Below the pieces are notes generated by a model, which ran no database searches, had not been told where the DNA came from, and was given only the letters and a program-made list of their open reading frames with translations. A program made the translations under genes and the position numbers. A stretch of DNA of 64,000 nt from JAIOSF01 sp047159865 (GTDB lineage: Bacteria > Campylobacterota > Campylobacteria > Campylobacterales > Arcobacteraceae), in the NCBI RefSeq assembly GCF_047159865.1, contig NZ_AP038804.1, positions 868,001 to 932,000 of the forward strand. The letters run 5' to 3'. Below, piece by piece: positions 17,972 through 25,393 of the stretch (the first letter of the stretch is position 1; each line of letters opens with the position of its first letter).

Positions 17972-19120
17972 TTAAGAGACATGTCTATTCATAAAACAGT
18001 CAATTAAATAGTTACTATTAGCTTCATGCAGATCATCAGGTACATTTTGTCCAACAGATACATAACAAATAGATTTTTTCGTTTTATGAGCAAAAGATAT
18101 TAAATTTCCATAACTTATTGTTTCATCTAATTTAGTAAAAATTAAATTATGTATATGTAAAGAAGAATAACTATTATAAATTTCATATAAATCAGTAGTT
18201 TTTACATTTGCTGGAAGAACAAGCATTTTTTCGATTGGGGTTTCTGTTAAATGTTGTTGATATTGATTTATTAATTCAATTTTATCCATATCATACTGAC
18301 TACCACCTGCTGTATCGATTAATATATAGTGACAATCTTTTAGTCGTGCAATCGCTTCACTTAACTCTTCAGGTCTTTTAACTACTTCAAGCGGTAAACG
18401 CATAATATTTGTATATGCTTTTAATTGCTCAACCGCACCCACTCTAAAAGAATCTAAAGTGATGATACCAACTCTATAATTTGTACCTAATTTATAAGCA
18501 TATCGAGCTGCTAACTTTGCAATTGTTGTCGTTTTTCCAACACCTGTTGGTCCAACAAACATCATTATCTTTCTTTGATGTGTACGAAGAGGTACTTCAT
18601 GCTTAACTGCAATAATTCTTCGTAAAATTAATTTAAAAAAATTATTTATTTTAATAGGATTTGATTTCATTGCTACAGGTAATTGTTCTATAGTTTTTTT
18701 CATAATACTATAAGTCATCTCAGCATCAAACTCATTTTGCTCAAATAAAGTGTAGATATCAATAAACTCTGGAGGAATATTTAAATCATATAGTTGACTT
18801 TTTGGTTCCCAAAGTGTTTTTTGTACTTTTTCAAGAGATTCTTGCATATTGAGAATTTGATCTTTAAAATCATAAAATTGAACATCTCCATTTTTGGATG
18901 ATATTTTCTTATTTGATGTTACAATTTTTTGTTTAGAAATTGATTCTTTTTTATCATATTCCTCTTCTAAAGCAATTGTAATCTCATACATATTTACACC
19001 ATTACTATCTTGTGATGATATTTTTTTGGTTGAGATTACAACAGCATCAGAGCCACACTCTTTTTGTGCATTTTGCAAAGCTATGGTAGGTGTTTCACCT
19101 AGAAATGAGAGCATTTTCAT
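17972..19120 (-). CDS. flhF: Flagellar biosynthesis GTPase FlhF
   Basis: FlhF is a signal-recognition-particle-like GTPase that marks the cell pole where a flagellum is built. The 382 residues have an N-terminal B domain, an N domain and a GTPase domain with GPTGVGKTTTIAKLA (G1), LIDTAGG (G3) and TKLDE (G4). The start used here follows GGAAGAAA; a second in-frame ATG lies two codons later. flhG follows directly, the usual order for this pair. Confidence 0.95.
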   Translation of the reverse strand: MKMLSFLGETPTIALQNAQKECGSDAVVISTKKISSQDSNGVNMYEITIALEEEYDKKESISKQKIVTSNKKISSKNGDVQFYDFKDQILNMQESLEKVQKTLWEPKSQLYDLNIPPEFIDIYTLFEQNEFDAEMTYSIMKKTIEQLPVAMKSNPIKINNFFKLILRRIIAVKHEVPLRTHQRKIMMFVGPTGVGKTTTIAKLAARYAYKLGTNYRVGIITLDSFRVGAVEQLKAYTNIMRLPLEVVKRPEELSEAIARLKDCHYILIDTAGGSQYDMDKIELINQYQQHLTETPIEKMLVLPANVKTTDLYEIYNSYSSLHIHNLIFTKLDETISYGNLISFAHKTKKSICYVSVGQNVPDDLHEANSNYLIDCFMNRHVS

Positions 19121-19123
19121 CTA

Positions 19124-19522
19124 TTAATTTCTTCCATCAGTGTAGATTTTCTCAATTGTACCATCTAAATTCTTAATTTTTATATAACTTTTTGTTTCTT
19201 TTATTAGTTCAGCTTCTTTTTCTATCTCTAAGTTTCCAAATCTAAACTTTACTTTTTTTACTTCGGGAATCGTTACATCTTTAAAACAAATCACTCTATT
19301 TTTTGCAATATAATGTGTTGCATAATATTTATTTTTTTTTAAATCGATTAGATTTAAGTATTTATTACAATTATACTTTTTATTTACTTGTACTAAAAGA
19401 ACATCGTTTGTATATATTTTTGACTTGTACTGTATATCTTTTTTAGCAATAGGAACAACTTGTATATTTTGTGCAGCGATACTCACAACGCATAAAAACA
19501 AAAAGAGAAATTTTTGTATCAC
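19124..19522 (-). CDS. Small secreted protein, possible FlgA-type P-ring chaperone
   Basis: The 132-residue protein has a signal peptide (about 1-18, MIQKFLFLFLCVVSIAAQ) and a beta-rich mature part. Its C-terminus (about 90-132) has a pattern similar to the end of FlgA SAF-like domains. FlgA is the periplasmic chaperone for the FlgI P ring. The protein is shorter than standard FlgA and FlgI is not in the window, so the call is tentative. It overlaps the flgN-like gene by one base and is followed by flhF after 3 bases. Confidence 0.5.
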   Translation of the reverse strand: MIQKFLFLFLCVVSIAAQNIQVVPIAKKDIQYKSKIYTNDVLLVQVNKKYNCNKYLNLIDLKKNKYYATHYIAKNRVICFKDVTIPEVKKVKFRFGNLEIEKEAELIKETKSYIKIKNLDGTIEKIYTDGRN

Positions 19523-19899
19523 TACGCCATCACCTCTACTAAAGATCCGCCATTTTTTTCTGTGATTTCATCGATAATCTCTTTGTACATCTCTTTTACT
19601 GGTAATACGATTGATGCTAGTTTTCCGTTTAATGAATAAAGGTTCTGCAACTCAACCTCAAGCTCGTCTATACTAGTTTTGTAGATTGAAATATCATTTC
19701 CACTTTTATACTCTTGAGAAAGTTCATTGTTTAATTGCTGCTTTAAATTTGTTAGTATATCCATTGATGTTAATTTATCAGAATTTCTTTTGACTAAATT
19801 CTCATGATTTGCTTTTTTAACATCCTCTATATCAAGGAGTATGGATTTTTTCAAATGTTCTGTTACACTTTTTAGTTCTAATATTGTTACATCTATCAT
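19522..19899 (-). CDS. flgN: FlgN-like export chaperone
   Basis: The 125-residue protein is almost wholly alpha-helical with long heptad-like stretches and no membrane segment. That is the shape of FlgN, the chaperone that keeps the hook-associated proteins FlgK and FlgL export-ready. It overlaps the flgJ stop-start region by 4 bases, and flgJ-flgN adjacency is known in other flagellar operons. The call rests on size, helicity and context rather than on a strong motif. Confidence 0.6.
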   Translation of the reverse strand: MIDVTILELKSVTEHLKKSILLDIEDVKKANHENLVKRNSDKLTSMDILTNLKQQLNNELSQEYKSGNDISIYKTSIDELEVELQNLYSLNGKLASIVLPVKEMYKEIIDEITEKNGGSLVEVMA

Positions 19900-20195
19900 G
19901 ATTGTTTCTCACTTAAAAATTTATACAGCATATCACTAATACCAAGTGATCCTGATGATTTTTGAGAAAGAGCATCTGTATACATACCTTTTATGATATC
20001 TGAACCAGTTCCCTCTCCCGCCATTTTTGATGATTTTAATGATACTTCTAAAATTTGATTCATAAAAAATGATTCAAAACTATTACATACATCTCTTAAT
20101 GAACTATCATCTTTTAGATTTTGAGTACTCATAGATTCTAATTTGTTAGGTTTTGTACTCATTATGTCTACAAATTGATTATTTATTTCCATCAT
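19896..20195 (-). CDS. flgJ: Single-domain rod-binding protein FlgJ
   Basis: The 99 residues match the N-terminal rod-binding domain of FlgJ: an early FESFFMNQILEVSLK helix, then a GSDIIKGMYTDALSQ helix and an LGISDMLYKFL end. The peptidoglycan-hydrolase domain seen in enteric FlgJ is absent, as is usual in Campylobacterota, so a separate muramidase must cut the wall for the rod. It lies 6 bases downstream of pomB. Confidence 0.85.
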   Translation of the reverse strand: MMEINNQFVDIMSTKPNKLESMSTQNLKDDSSLRDVCNSFESFFMNQILEVSLKSSKMAGEGTGSDIIKGMYTDALSQKSSGSLGISDMLYKFLSEKQS

Positions 20196-20201
20196 AACTC
20201 C

Positions 20202-20999
20202 TTATTCCTCTATTCTATCAAAAAAGCTTTCATCTTCAGCCATTCTGTTACTGTCCTGACTTGTTGAAACAAATCGTAACTCTACTCTTCTATTTTCAAA
20301 AGCATTATCACTTTTTGGTCTATACGATCCAAATGCACTTACTTTTAAAGTAGCCGGATCGATTCTATTTTTGATGAACTCTTTTACAACAGCAATTGAT
20401 CGAAGAGCAGAAACATCCCATGAATCACGAGGAATACCATTTGATCTTTGATAATTGGAACCAGTATGACCAGCTACTTCAATATCAAATTCTTGTGTCA
20501 TAGTTCGTAAAACCTTAGATACTTTTGTAATAAATCTTTTTGCATTAGGATTAGTCAGTTCATACTCCCCTTCTTCAAATATCAATGAAGAGGGTATATC
20601 TAAAGTAAATTCATTATTTCCTTTAAGTGTTAATTGAACTTCTTGATTGTCTTTATCACTTGTATCATTAAACTCTTGAGTAATCTCCTCAATGAGTTTA
20701 GAAACATCTGCAGACTCACTATCTTGCCCTACACTATCACCACTTCCTGATTCTGACTTATCAGCGTGATATTGAGAAAGAGATTCTTTTTCTGCTTCTG
20801 CTGTATCTTGAGCACCTTGCAAAAAGCCCATACTTCTTCTCATAATCTCAAAATACTCTTCAACTTTTTTCTTATCCATAGTTGCCATAGACAAGAGTAA
20901 AATAAAAAAACAAAGTAACAATGACATAAGGTCCCCAAATTGAACAAGCCAACCAGGTAAACACTTAGGACAATCAGGACATTTTTTCTCTTTAGCCAT
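20202..20999 (-). CDS. pomB: Flagellar stator protein MotB/PomB, sodium-type
   Basis: This inner-membrane stator subunit anchors to peptidoglycan. The 265 residues have an N-terminal cysteine-rich segment (Cys7, Cys10, Cys13), one membrane helix with the ion-binding aspartate at about residue 23 (GDLMSLLLCFFILLLS), a plug/linker region, and a C-terminal OmpA-like domain with VAGHTGSN. The pattern around the membrane helix resembles Vibrio PomB more than proton-type MotB. It is 14 bases downstream of its partner. Confidence 0.9.
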   Translation of the reverse strand: MAKEKKCPDCPKCLPGWLVQFGDLMSLLLCFFILLLSMATMDKKKVEEYFEIMRRSMGFLQGAQDTAEAEKESLSQYHADKSESGSGDSVGQDSESADVSKLIEEITQEFNDTSDKDNQEVQLTLKGNNEFTLDIPSSLIFEEGEYELTNPNAKRFITKVSKVLRTMTQEFDIEVAGHTGSNYQRSNGIPRDSWDVSALRSIAVVKEFIKNRIDPATLKVSAFGSYRPKSDNAFENRRVELRFVSTSQDSNRMAEDESFFDRIEE

Positions 21000-21013
21000 T
21001 CTTTAAATACTCA

Positions 21014-21772
21014 TTAGTCTTCAATAGCTGGCATAATTGCACCAAGCTTCATTTTTACATTACCTATAGATTCTTCAGATGCTATCATATGAGCACCTTG
21101 AATAATAATTTGACAGCTAATCATCTCTTTAGTATGCTTTTGAGAAAGTTTATTTTCCATAACTCCAGCAAACCCTGTTCCAATAAGTGCTCCATACATT
21201 GTAGTAAGTAAAGCAACCGCCATTGCAGGACCAACAGCAGAAGGATCAGATAAGTTTGCAAGCATAGCAACAAGCCCAACAAGAGTACCAATCATACCCA
21301 TTGAACCAGCAGTTCCACCAATAGATGAGAACATCCCAATCATTGTTTTATGTCGGTTTTCTATATGTTCAAGTTTGATCTCTAATAGATTCTCCAAAAC
21401 ATCTGGTTTTGTATTATCTACAAGTAAATTGAAAGCTTCTTTGAAAAAGGCATTTGATTCATCTTGAATTTTTGTTTCAACAGACATCACCCCATTCTTT
21501 TTGATATCAGTAGCATAAATTATAATTTTTTCTATAAGTTCATTTGTAGGTTCAAACTTAACAGGATTCATAGCAATACCAACTGCTTTTCCAAATCTAC
21601 TTAAAGCATCGCCCTCAAACTGTCCCATAGTAACAGAAGCAGTACCTCCAAGAACAATAATTACAGAAGGGATATCAACATAAGCACCAAATCCAGCACC
21701 ACCTAAGACAATAGCTAATGCAACAAGTCCCCATACTCCTGCCAATCCACCTGCGGTTGTTTTATCCATCAT
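21014..21772 (-). CDS. pomA: Flagellar stator protein MotA/PomA, sodium-type
   Basis: This partner of the MotB/PomB protein conducts ions and pushes on FliG. The 252 residues have four membrane helices. The helix-3 region GMIGTLVGLVAMLANL and the following GPAMAVALLTTMYG are typical of the sodium-type PomA. The cytoplasmic loop carries charged residues (about 125-145) that contact the rotor. Two adjacent ATG codons (21772 and 21769) are possible starts; both follow GAGAA. fliY is 7 bases upstream. Confidence 0.92.
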   Translation of the reverse strand: MMDKTTAGGLAGVWGLVALAIVLGGAGFGAYVDIPSVIIVLGGTASVTMGQFEGDALSRFGKAVGIAMNPVKFEPTNELIEKIIIYATDIKKNGVMSVETKIQDESNAFFKEAFNLLVDNTKPDVLENLLEIKLEHIENRHKTMIGMFSSIGGTAGSMGMIGTLVGLVAMLANLSDPSAVGPAMAVALLTTMYGALIGTGFAGVMENKLSQKHTKEMISCQIIIQGAHMIASEESIGNVKMKLGAIMPAIED

Positions 21773-21779
21773 TTCTCAT

Positions 21780-22622
21780 TTATTTTATTTTACCAATATG
21801 TTTTATCTTAATACCAAATTTTCCATCTACAATAATAGCTTCTCCAGTACCAATAACCACACCATTAACCAATATATCTAATGGTTCGCTTGTCATTTGA
21901 GATAATTCAATAATCTCACCTATATCCCAACTAATTACATCTCTTAATAAACAAATTTTAGTTCCAAGGCGTACACTTAGTCTCATTTTAATATCAAATA
22001 ATAATCTTAAATTATCAACAGATTCTTCCCCTAATAAAGAACTAATAATTGATGTTGATTTTTCATTTGTATTATCTACAGGAGCAGTATTTTCAACACT
22101 TCCCACACCTGTCAATAAAGATATAAAAGGTTTGATAGTATCATCAAAAGAGATATATAATTCTAAGTTTTCATCATTAAGTTTTACAATAAATTTATAA
22201 AAGTTTCCAGAATCGTTAATATTATTCATAGAGTCAACTGAACTGTTGCCTAATGTTGATTTAAGACCAGTAATATCCCCGAAACCTTGTGCATTTACAC
22301 TAGTACAAATACTTCCTGATATAGTTGAGACAATCTCTTTAACAGCATCAGTTATTTCATCATCAATGCTATTTTTTAAATCAGTTACTCCACCTAACAT
22401 CAAATATTCAAATTGAGTAGCTGTTTTTGTTGGTATACAAAAATTCCATAATGAGTTTTTGCCATTAAAATCAAAAGATACTCCTGTACTTACACATTGA
22501 GTATCATCCAATTCTGAAGTGCTAGTTAAAACAACATCTTCAACATTACTACTTGCTGAAAGCAAACTTTCTAAAGTACTAGAAATTTCACTTTTGATTA
22601 TATCTGATATATTTGACGCCAA
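21780..22622 (-). CDS. fliY: Flagellar motor switch protein FliY (FliN with CheC/CheX-like domain)
   Basis: The 280-residue protein joins an N-terminal CheC/CheX/FliM-middle-like domain (about 1-170) to a C-terminal FliN/SpoA domain (about 205-280, with MRLSVRLGTKICLLRDV). This is the FliY form known in Campylobacterota and Firmicutes. The CheC phosphatase signature E-x-x-N appears here as E96-x-x-S99, so CheY-P phosphatase activity is doubtful. Its N-terminal domain is clearly similar to that of the membrane protein at 38126-39565. A second, short FliN lies at 30518-30805. Confidence 0.88.
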   Translation of the reverse strand: MASNISDIIKSEISSTLESLLSASSNVEDVVLTSTSELDDTQCVSTGVSFDFNGKNSLWNFCIPTKTATQFEYLMLGGVTDLKNSIDDEITDAVKEIVSTISGSICTSVNAQGFGDITGLKSTLGNSSVDSMNNINDSGNFYKFIVKLNDENLELYISFDDTIKPFISLLTGVGSVENTAPVDNTNEKSTSIISSLLGEESVDNLRLLFDIKMRLSVRLGTKICLLRDVISWDIGEIIELSQMTSEPLDILVNGVVIGTGEAIIVDGKFGIKIKHIGKIK

Positions 22623-22636
22623 TTATTATTCCTAAT

Positions 22637-22945
22637 TTAAGATTGTGTATTTTTGTATGCTTCCATCAAATTCTTTTTAAGATTCATCATATCTTCTGTT
22701 GGATATTGATATTCAACACTCCCTTTAGTTATTCGTACAAAAAAGTCTTTTGTATCTGAATTATAACCAAATTTAACATTGTCAAGCATTACTTCATTTT
22801 CTGCAACTTCAGGTTTTTTTTGTGCATTTTTATATTGTTCATCAGGGTCTACCTGTGTTTTTTTATCTGTTTCTTGAATTTTAGAGATTTTTGATACATA
22901 ATCTACTTTTGATTGATCCATAACCTCTAGTCTACCTAATTGCAT
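22637..22945 (-). CDS. Small FlaG-like protein
   Basis: The 102 residues have a polar, lysine- and glutamate-rich first half. The C-terminal half (about 52-98) has the strand-turn-strand pattern VKFGYNSDTKDFFVRI followed by PTEDMMNLKKNLMEAY. This resembles the FlaG domain, which affects flagellar filament length in other bacteria. The match is modest. It heads the fliY-pomA-pomB group, with its own probable promoter at 22974-22979. Confidence 0.5.
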   Translation of the reverse strand: MQLGRLEVMDQSKVDYVSKISKIQETDKKTQVDPDEQYKNAQKKPEVAENEVMLDNVKFGYNSDTKDFFVRITKGSVEYQYPTEDMMNLKKNLMEAYKNTQS

Positions 22946-22973
22946 ATCATACTCCTTGTTTTAAAGTTAATTA

Positions 22974-22979
22974 ATTATA
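22974..22979 (-). promoter_or_regulatory. Probable -10 box upstream of the FlaG-like/fliY/pomAB group
   Basis: On the minus strand TATAAT lies 29 bases before the start of the FlaG-like gene, within TATGATATAATT. The same 12 bases occur at the same distance before the fliN operon (30834-30839). The 71-base gap here is AT-rich and otherwise empty. Confidence 0.5.
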
Positions 22980-23016
22980 TCATAAAAATTATCAATTGTA
23001 TATCTTTTTTGTTTTT

Positions 23017-25071
23017 TTATAACTCTTCTAAAAAATCATCAAAATTATTCAATCGAATATCAACAAGTTTTCCCTTTAATTTATCTCTAAAATATTGTGT
23101 AGCACTATTCAATCTGAGATCTTGTAAAAGTCTTGTTCCACTTAAAAATCGTGCATCTTTATCTTGATATAAAAATTCAATTTCTGTTAATGTAGCATAC
23201 GCCAACTCTTTTTGTCCTGAGCTAAATAATGCCGCAATCAAAATATAAAATGAATCAATACTTTGTATATTATAAGTATTTTGAATATATTCAATTATTT
23301 TTATCGTTTCTTCTGGTTTACCATTATAGAGTTGAACAATTGCTTTTGTTCTTAGATAGGCTGGATTTTTATTATTCTCGATATTAAAATCTGTTCTATT
23401 AAATAACCCTAATGCACGCAATGCATCTATATAATAATCTGTAACTACTAAATTACCTTTTAAAAATATATTATTATATATTTTAGGAAGTTGATCTTGA
23501 ATACGCGAGATATAGATATATTCATTTTCATTTTCTTCTCTTGCAATCAAATTAAACAGATGTACCAAAGGATCTTTATCATACTCCACAAGTAAAGGGG
23601 AATTTTGCATAATTCCATCATCTTCTAAGTGTTCAATAAAATACAATGCTCTAAAAAATATAGACTTTTTATCTTTCATTGTTAATTTATCTTCATCAAG
23701 CTCTATAGAAGAGTCAATAAAAATTTGATACATATATTGTGCTAAATATGTAAAAGTACCATTTTTAGCCATAATATTTTTTGTTAAAAACTCCATAAAA
23801 ACTTTGTCTTCACTTACATTAAATTTTTTTGTTGTCAAAAAAGTCATAACAGAATATAACTTATTCCCATGATCTAAACTATATGCTTTTTTAAAATATT
23901 TATATGCATTGTTATAATCATAAATTTGAGCATATGATAAACCTAAGTTATAATACTCGTAGGCTTTTGTATCATATTTTTCATCTATCATTTTTTGCAG
24001 TGTATGAACTCTTTGGATCGGATCTTGTTTTATCACTTGTAAAAACTCTGAATTATATGTAATCATCATATTTAGTTCATGAATGCTATCTTGGTTTTTG
24101 ATAATAAAACCATTTGTTTCATTCATATTCATCTCATCATAATCTTCAAAAATAAATGGCGCAAAATAATATACAAAATCTAATTTTAAATCAAATGAAG
24201 GGTTTGTTATTTTTTCAAAATACTCTTTTGCTGTAAATTTCTCTTTATTGAAAAAAAGTTCAAGTTCTAGTCTTTTATTCACATGAAATATTTTTTTGCG
24301 ATCTTCTATTTTCACAATATTTTCTCGTAAATTTTCTAAACTATTTGCTTTTATATTTCGATATACTTGAAACCATAAAACTTCATTTTTTGCTTTATCA
24401 CCTTTTGCTTCTACTAAAGCTTTATCCAAATGATATTTTGCCTTATTGTATTTTCTGAGTTTCATACAAAGCATTGCTATTTTTAGTTGTGAAATATTAT
24501 CAATACTTAATGAAAGTTCTAATGCTTTTTTATATTTTTTTTGTAATATTAAAGTATCTACAACAAGTAACTTTTCGTGTTCTGTTAGCCTTTTTGCTTT
24601 TTTACTTACACGAGTTATCTCTTCTATATACTCTTTATTGTTGGTAATTTTATATAAATAATAAGCAGCACTAAAATAAGAATATTTATCTCTAAATTGT
24701 AACTCTTTAAAATCATATATTTTTTTTAAATATAAATAAGCATTATTCTCAGAATTTAACTTATAATATGCGATACCTATATTTAAATAAGATGGCACTT
24801 TCAATATTTTGGATGATTGTTTAAACAATTGAATCGCATGCATATATTTTTCTTGTTCTAAATATAACACAGCTGTATTAAACTTCAATAACAATTCTCG
24901 TCGTTCTTGTTTATCTTGCAGTTTTTCATGCTCAAATAAAATTTGAGGTTGTGATTCAATAGTTTTATTTTCACTTCCCAATAAAACTATAGGAATCACG
25001 AAACATAAAATGATGAATAGATTTGACTTTATTTTTTTTAAAAACATATTCGAGCTAATGTATTGTTCCAA
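23017..25071 (-). CDS. Large TPR protein with N-terminal membrane segment (PflB-like candidate)
   Basis: The 684 residues begin with a hydrophobic segment (about 18-32, LFIILCFVIPIVLLG) that acts as a membrane anchor or signal peptide. Most of the rest is TPR-like helical repeats, for example KYMHAIQLFKQSSKI, AYLYLKKIYDF and YNNAYKYFKKAYSLD. The start overlaps the upstream coiled-coil membrane gene by 17 bases, so the pair is tightly coupled. Position between the hook genes and the stator genes suggests a periplasmic motor scaffold such as PflB; that is inference and no specific family signature was confirmed. Confidence 0.7.
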   Translation of the reverse strand: MEQYISSNMFLKKIKSNLFIILCFVIPIVLLGSENKTIESQPQILFEHEKLQDKQERRELLLKFNTAVLYLEQEKYMHAIQLFKQSSKILKVPSYLNIGIAYYKLNSENNAYLYLKKIYDFKELQFRDKYSYFSAAYYLYKITNNKEYIEEITRVSKKAKRLTEHEKLLVVDTLILQKKYKKALELSLSIDNISQLKIAMLCMKLRKYNKAKYHLDKALVEAKGDKAKNEVLWFQVYRNIKANSLENLRENIVKIEDRKKIFHVNKRLELELFFNKEKFTAKEYFEKITNPSFDLKLDFVYYFAPFIFEDYDEMNMNETNGFIIKNQDSIHELNMMITYNSEFLQVIKQDPIQRVHTLQKMIDEKYDTKAYEYYNLGLSYAQIYDYNNAYKYFKKAYSLDHGNKLYSVMTFLTTKKFNVSEDKVFMEFLTKNIMAKNGTFTYLAQYMYQIFIDSSIELDEDKLTMKDKKSIFFRALYFIEHLEDDGIMQNSPLLVEYDKDPLVHLFNLIAREENENEYIYISRIQDQLPKIYNNIFLKGNLVVTDYYIDALRALGLFNRTDFNIENNKNPAYLRTKAIVQLYNGKPEETIKIIEYIQNTYNIQSIDSFYILIAALFSSGQKELAYATLTEIEFLYQDKDARFLSGTRLLQDLRLNSATQYFRDKLKGKLVDIRLNNFDDFLEEL

Positions 25072-25384
25072 CAGAAGCGTATAATTCGTTTATACGCTCC
25101 TGTAGAAGTTTATTTTTATGGTCCAATTCACTATTTTGTAGTTTAAGTTCTTGTAAATCTTCTCTTGTACTTTTTAAACTTTCTTGCGAATCATCTATTG
25201 TTTCCAAAGAAAATCTAACTTGCTTCTCAAATTTTTCTTTTAACTTTTCTAAATTTGCATTTTTTTCTTCCACCATCGTTTTCTCTTCCGTTATTTTACG
25301 ATAAAGCGATTTGTATACATTCATACTACTGTAAAAATATACAGTAAGTACTCCAAGTATTGATAAAAGTAAAAAATTATCCAT
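25055..25384 (-). CDS. Small single-pass membrane protein with coiled coil
   Basis: The 109-residue protein has an N-terminal membrane helix (about 3-20, LLLSILGVLTVYFYSSM) followed by a long charged coiled coil (about 28-105) rich in Glu, Lys and Leu. No family is recognised. It lies 9 bases downstream of flgE and overlaps the TPR gene by 17 bases. Co-translation with the TPR protein suggests the two products work together, perhaps as anchor and scaffold. Confidence 0.7.
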   Translation of the reverse strand: MDNFLLLSILGVLTVYFYSSMNVYKSLYRKITEEKTMVEEKNANLEKLKEKFEKQVRFSLETIDDSQESLKSTREDLQELKLQNSELDHKNKLLQERINELYASVGTIH

Positions 25385-25393
25385 TTATAAAAC

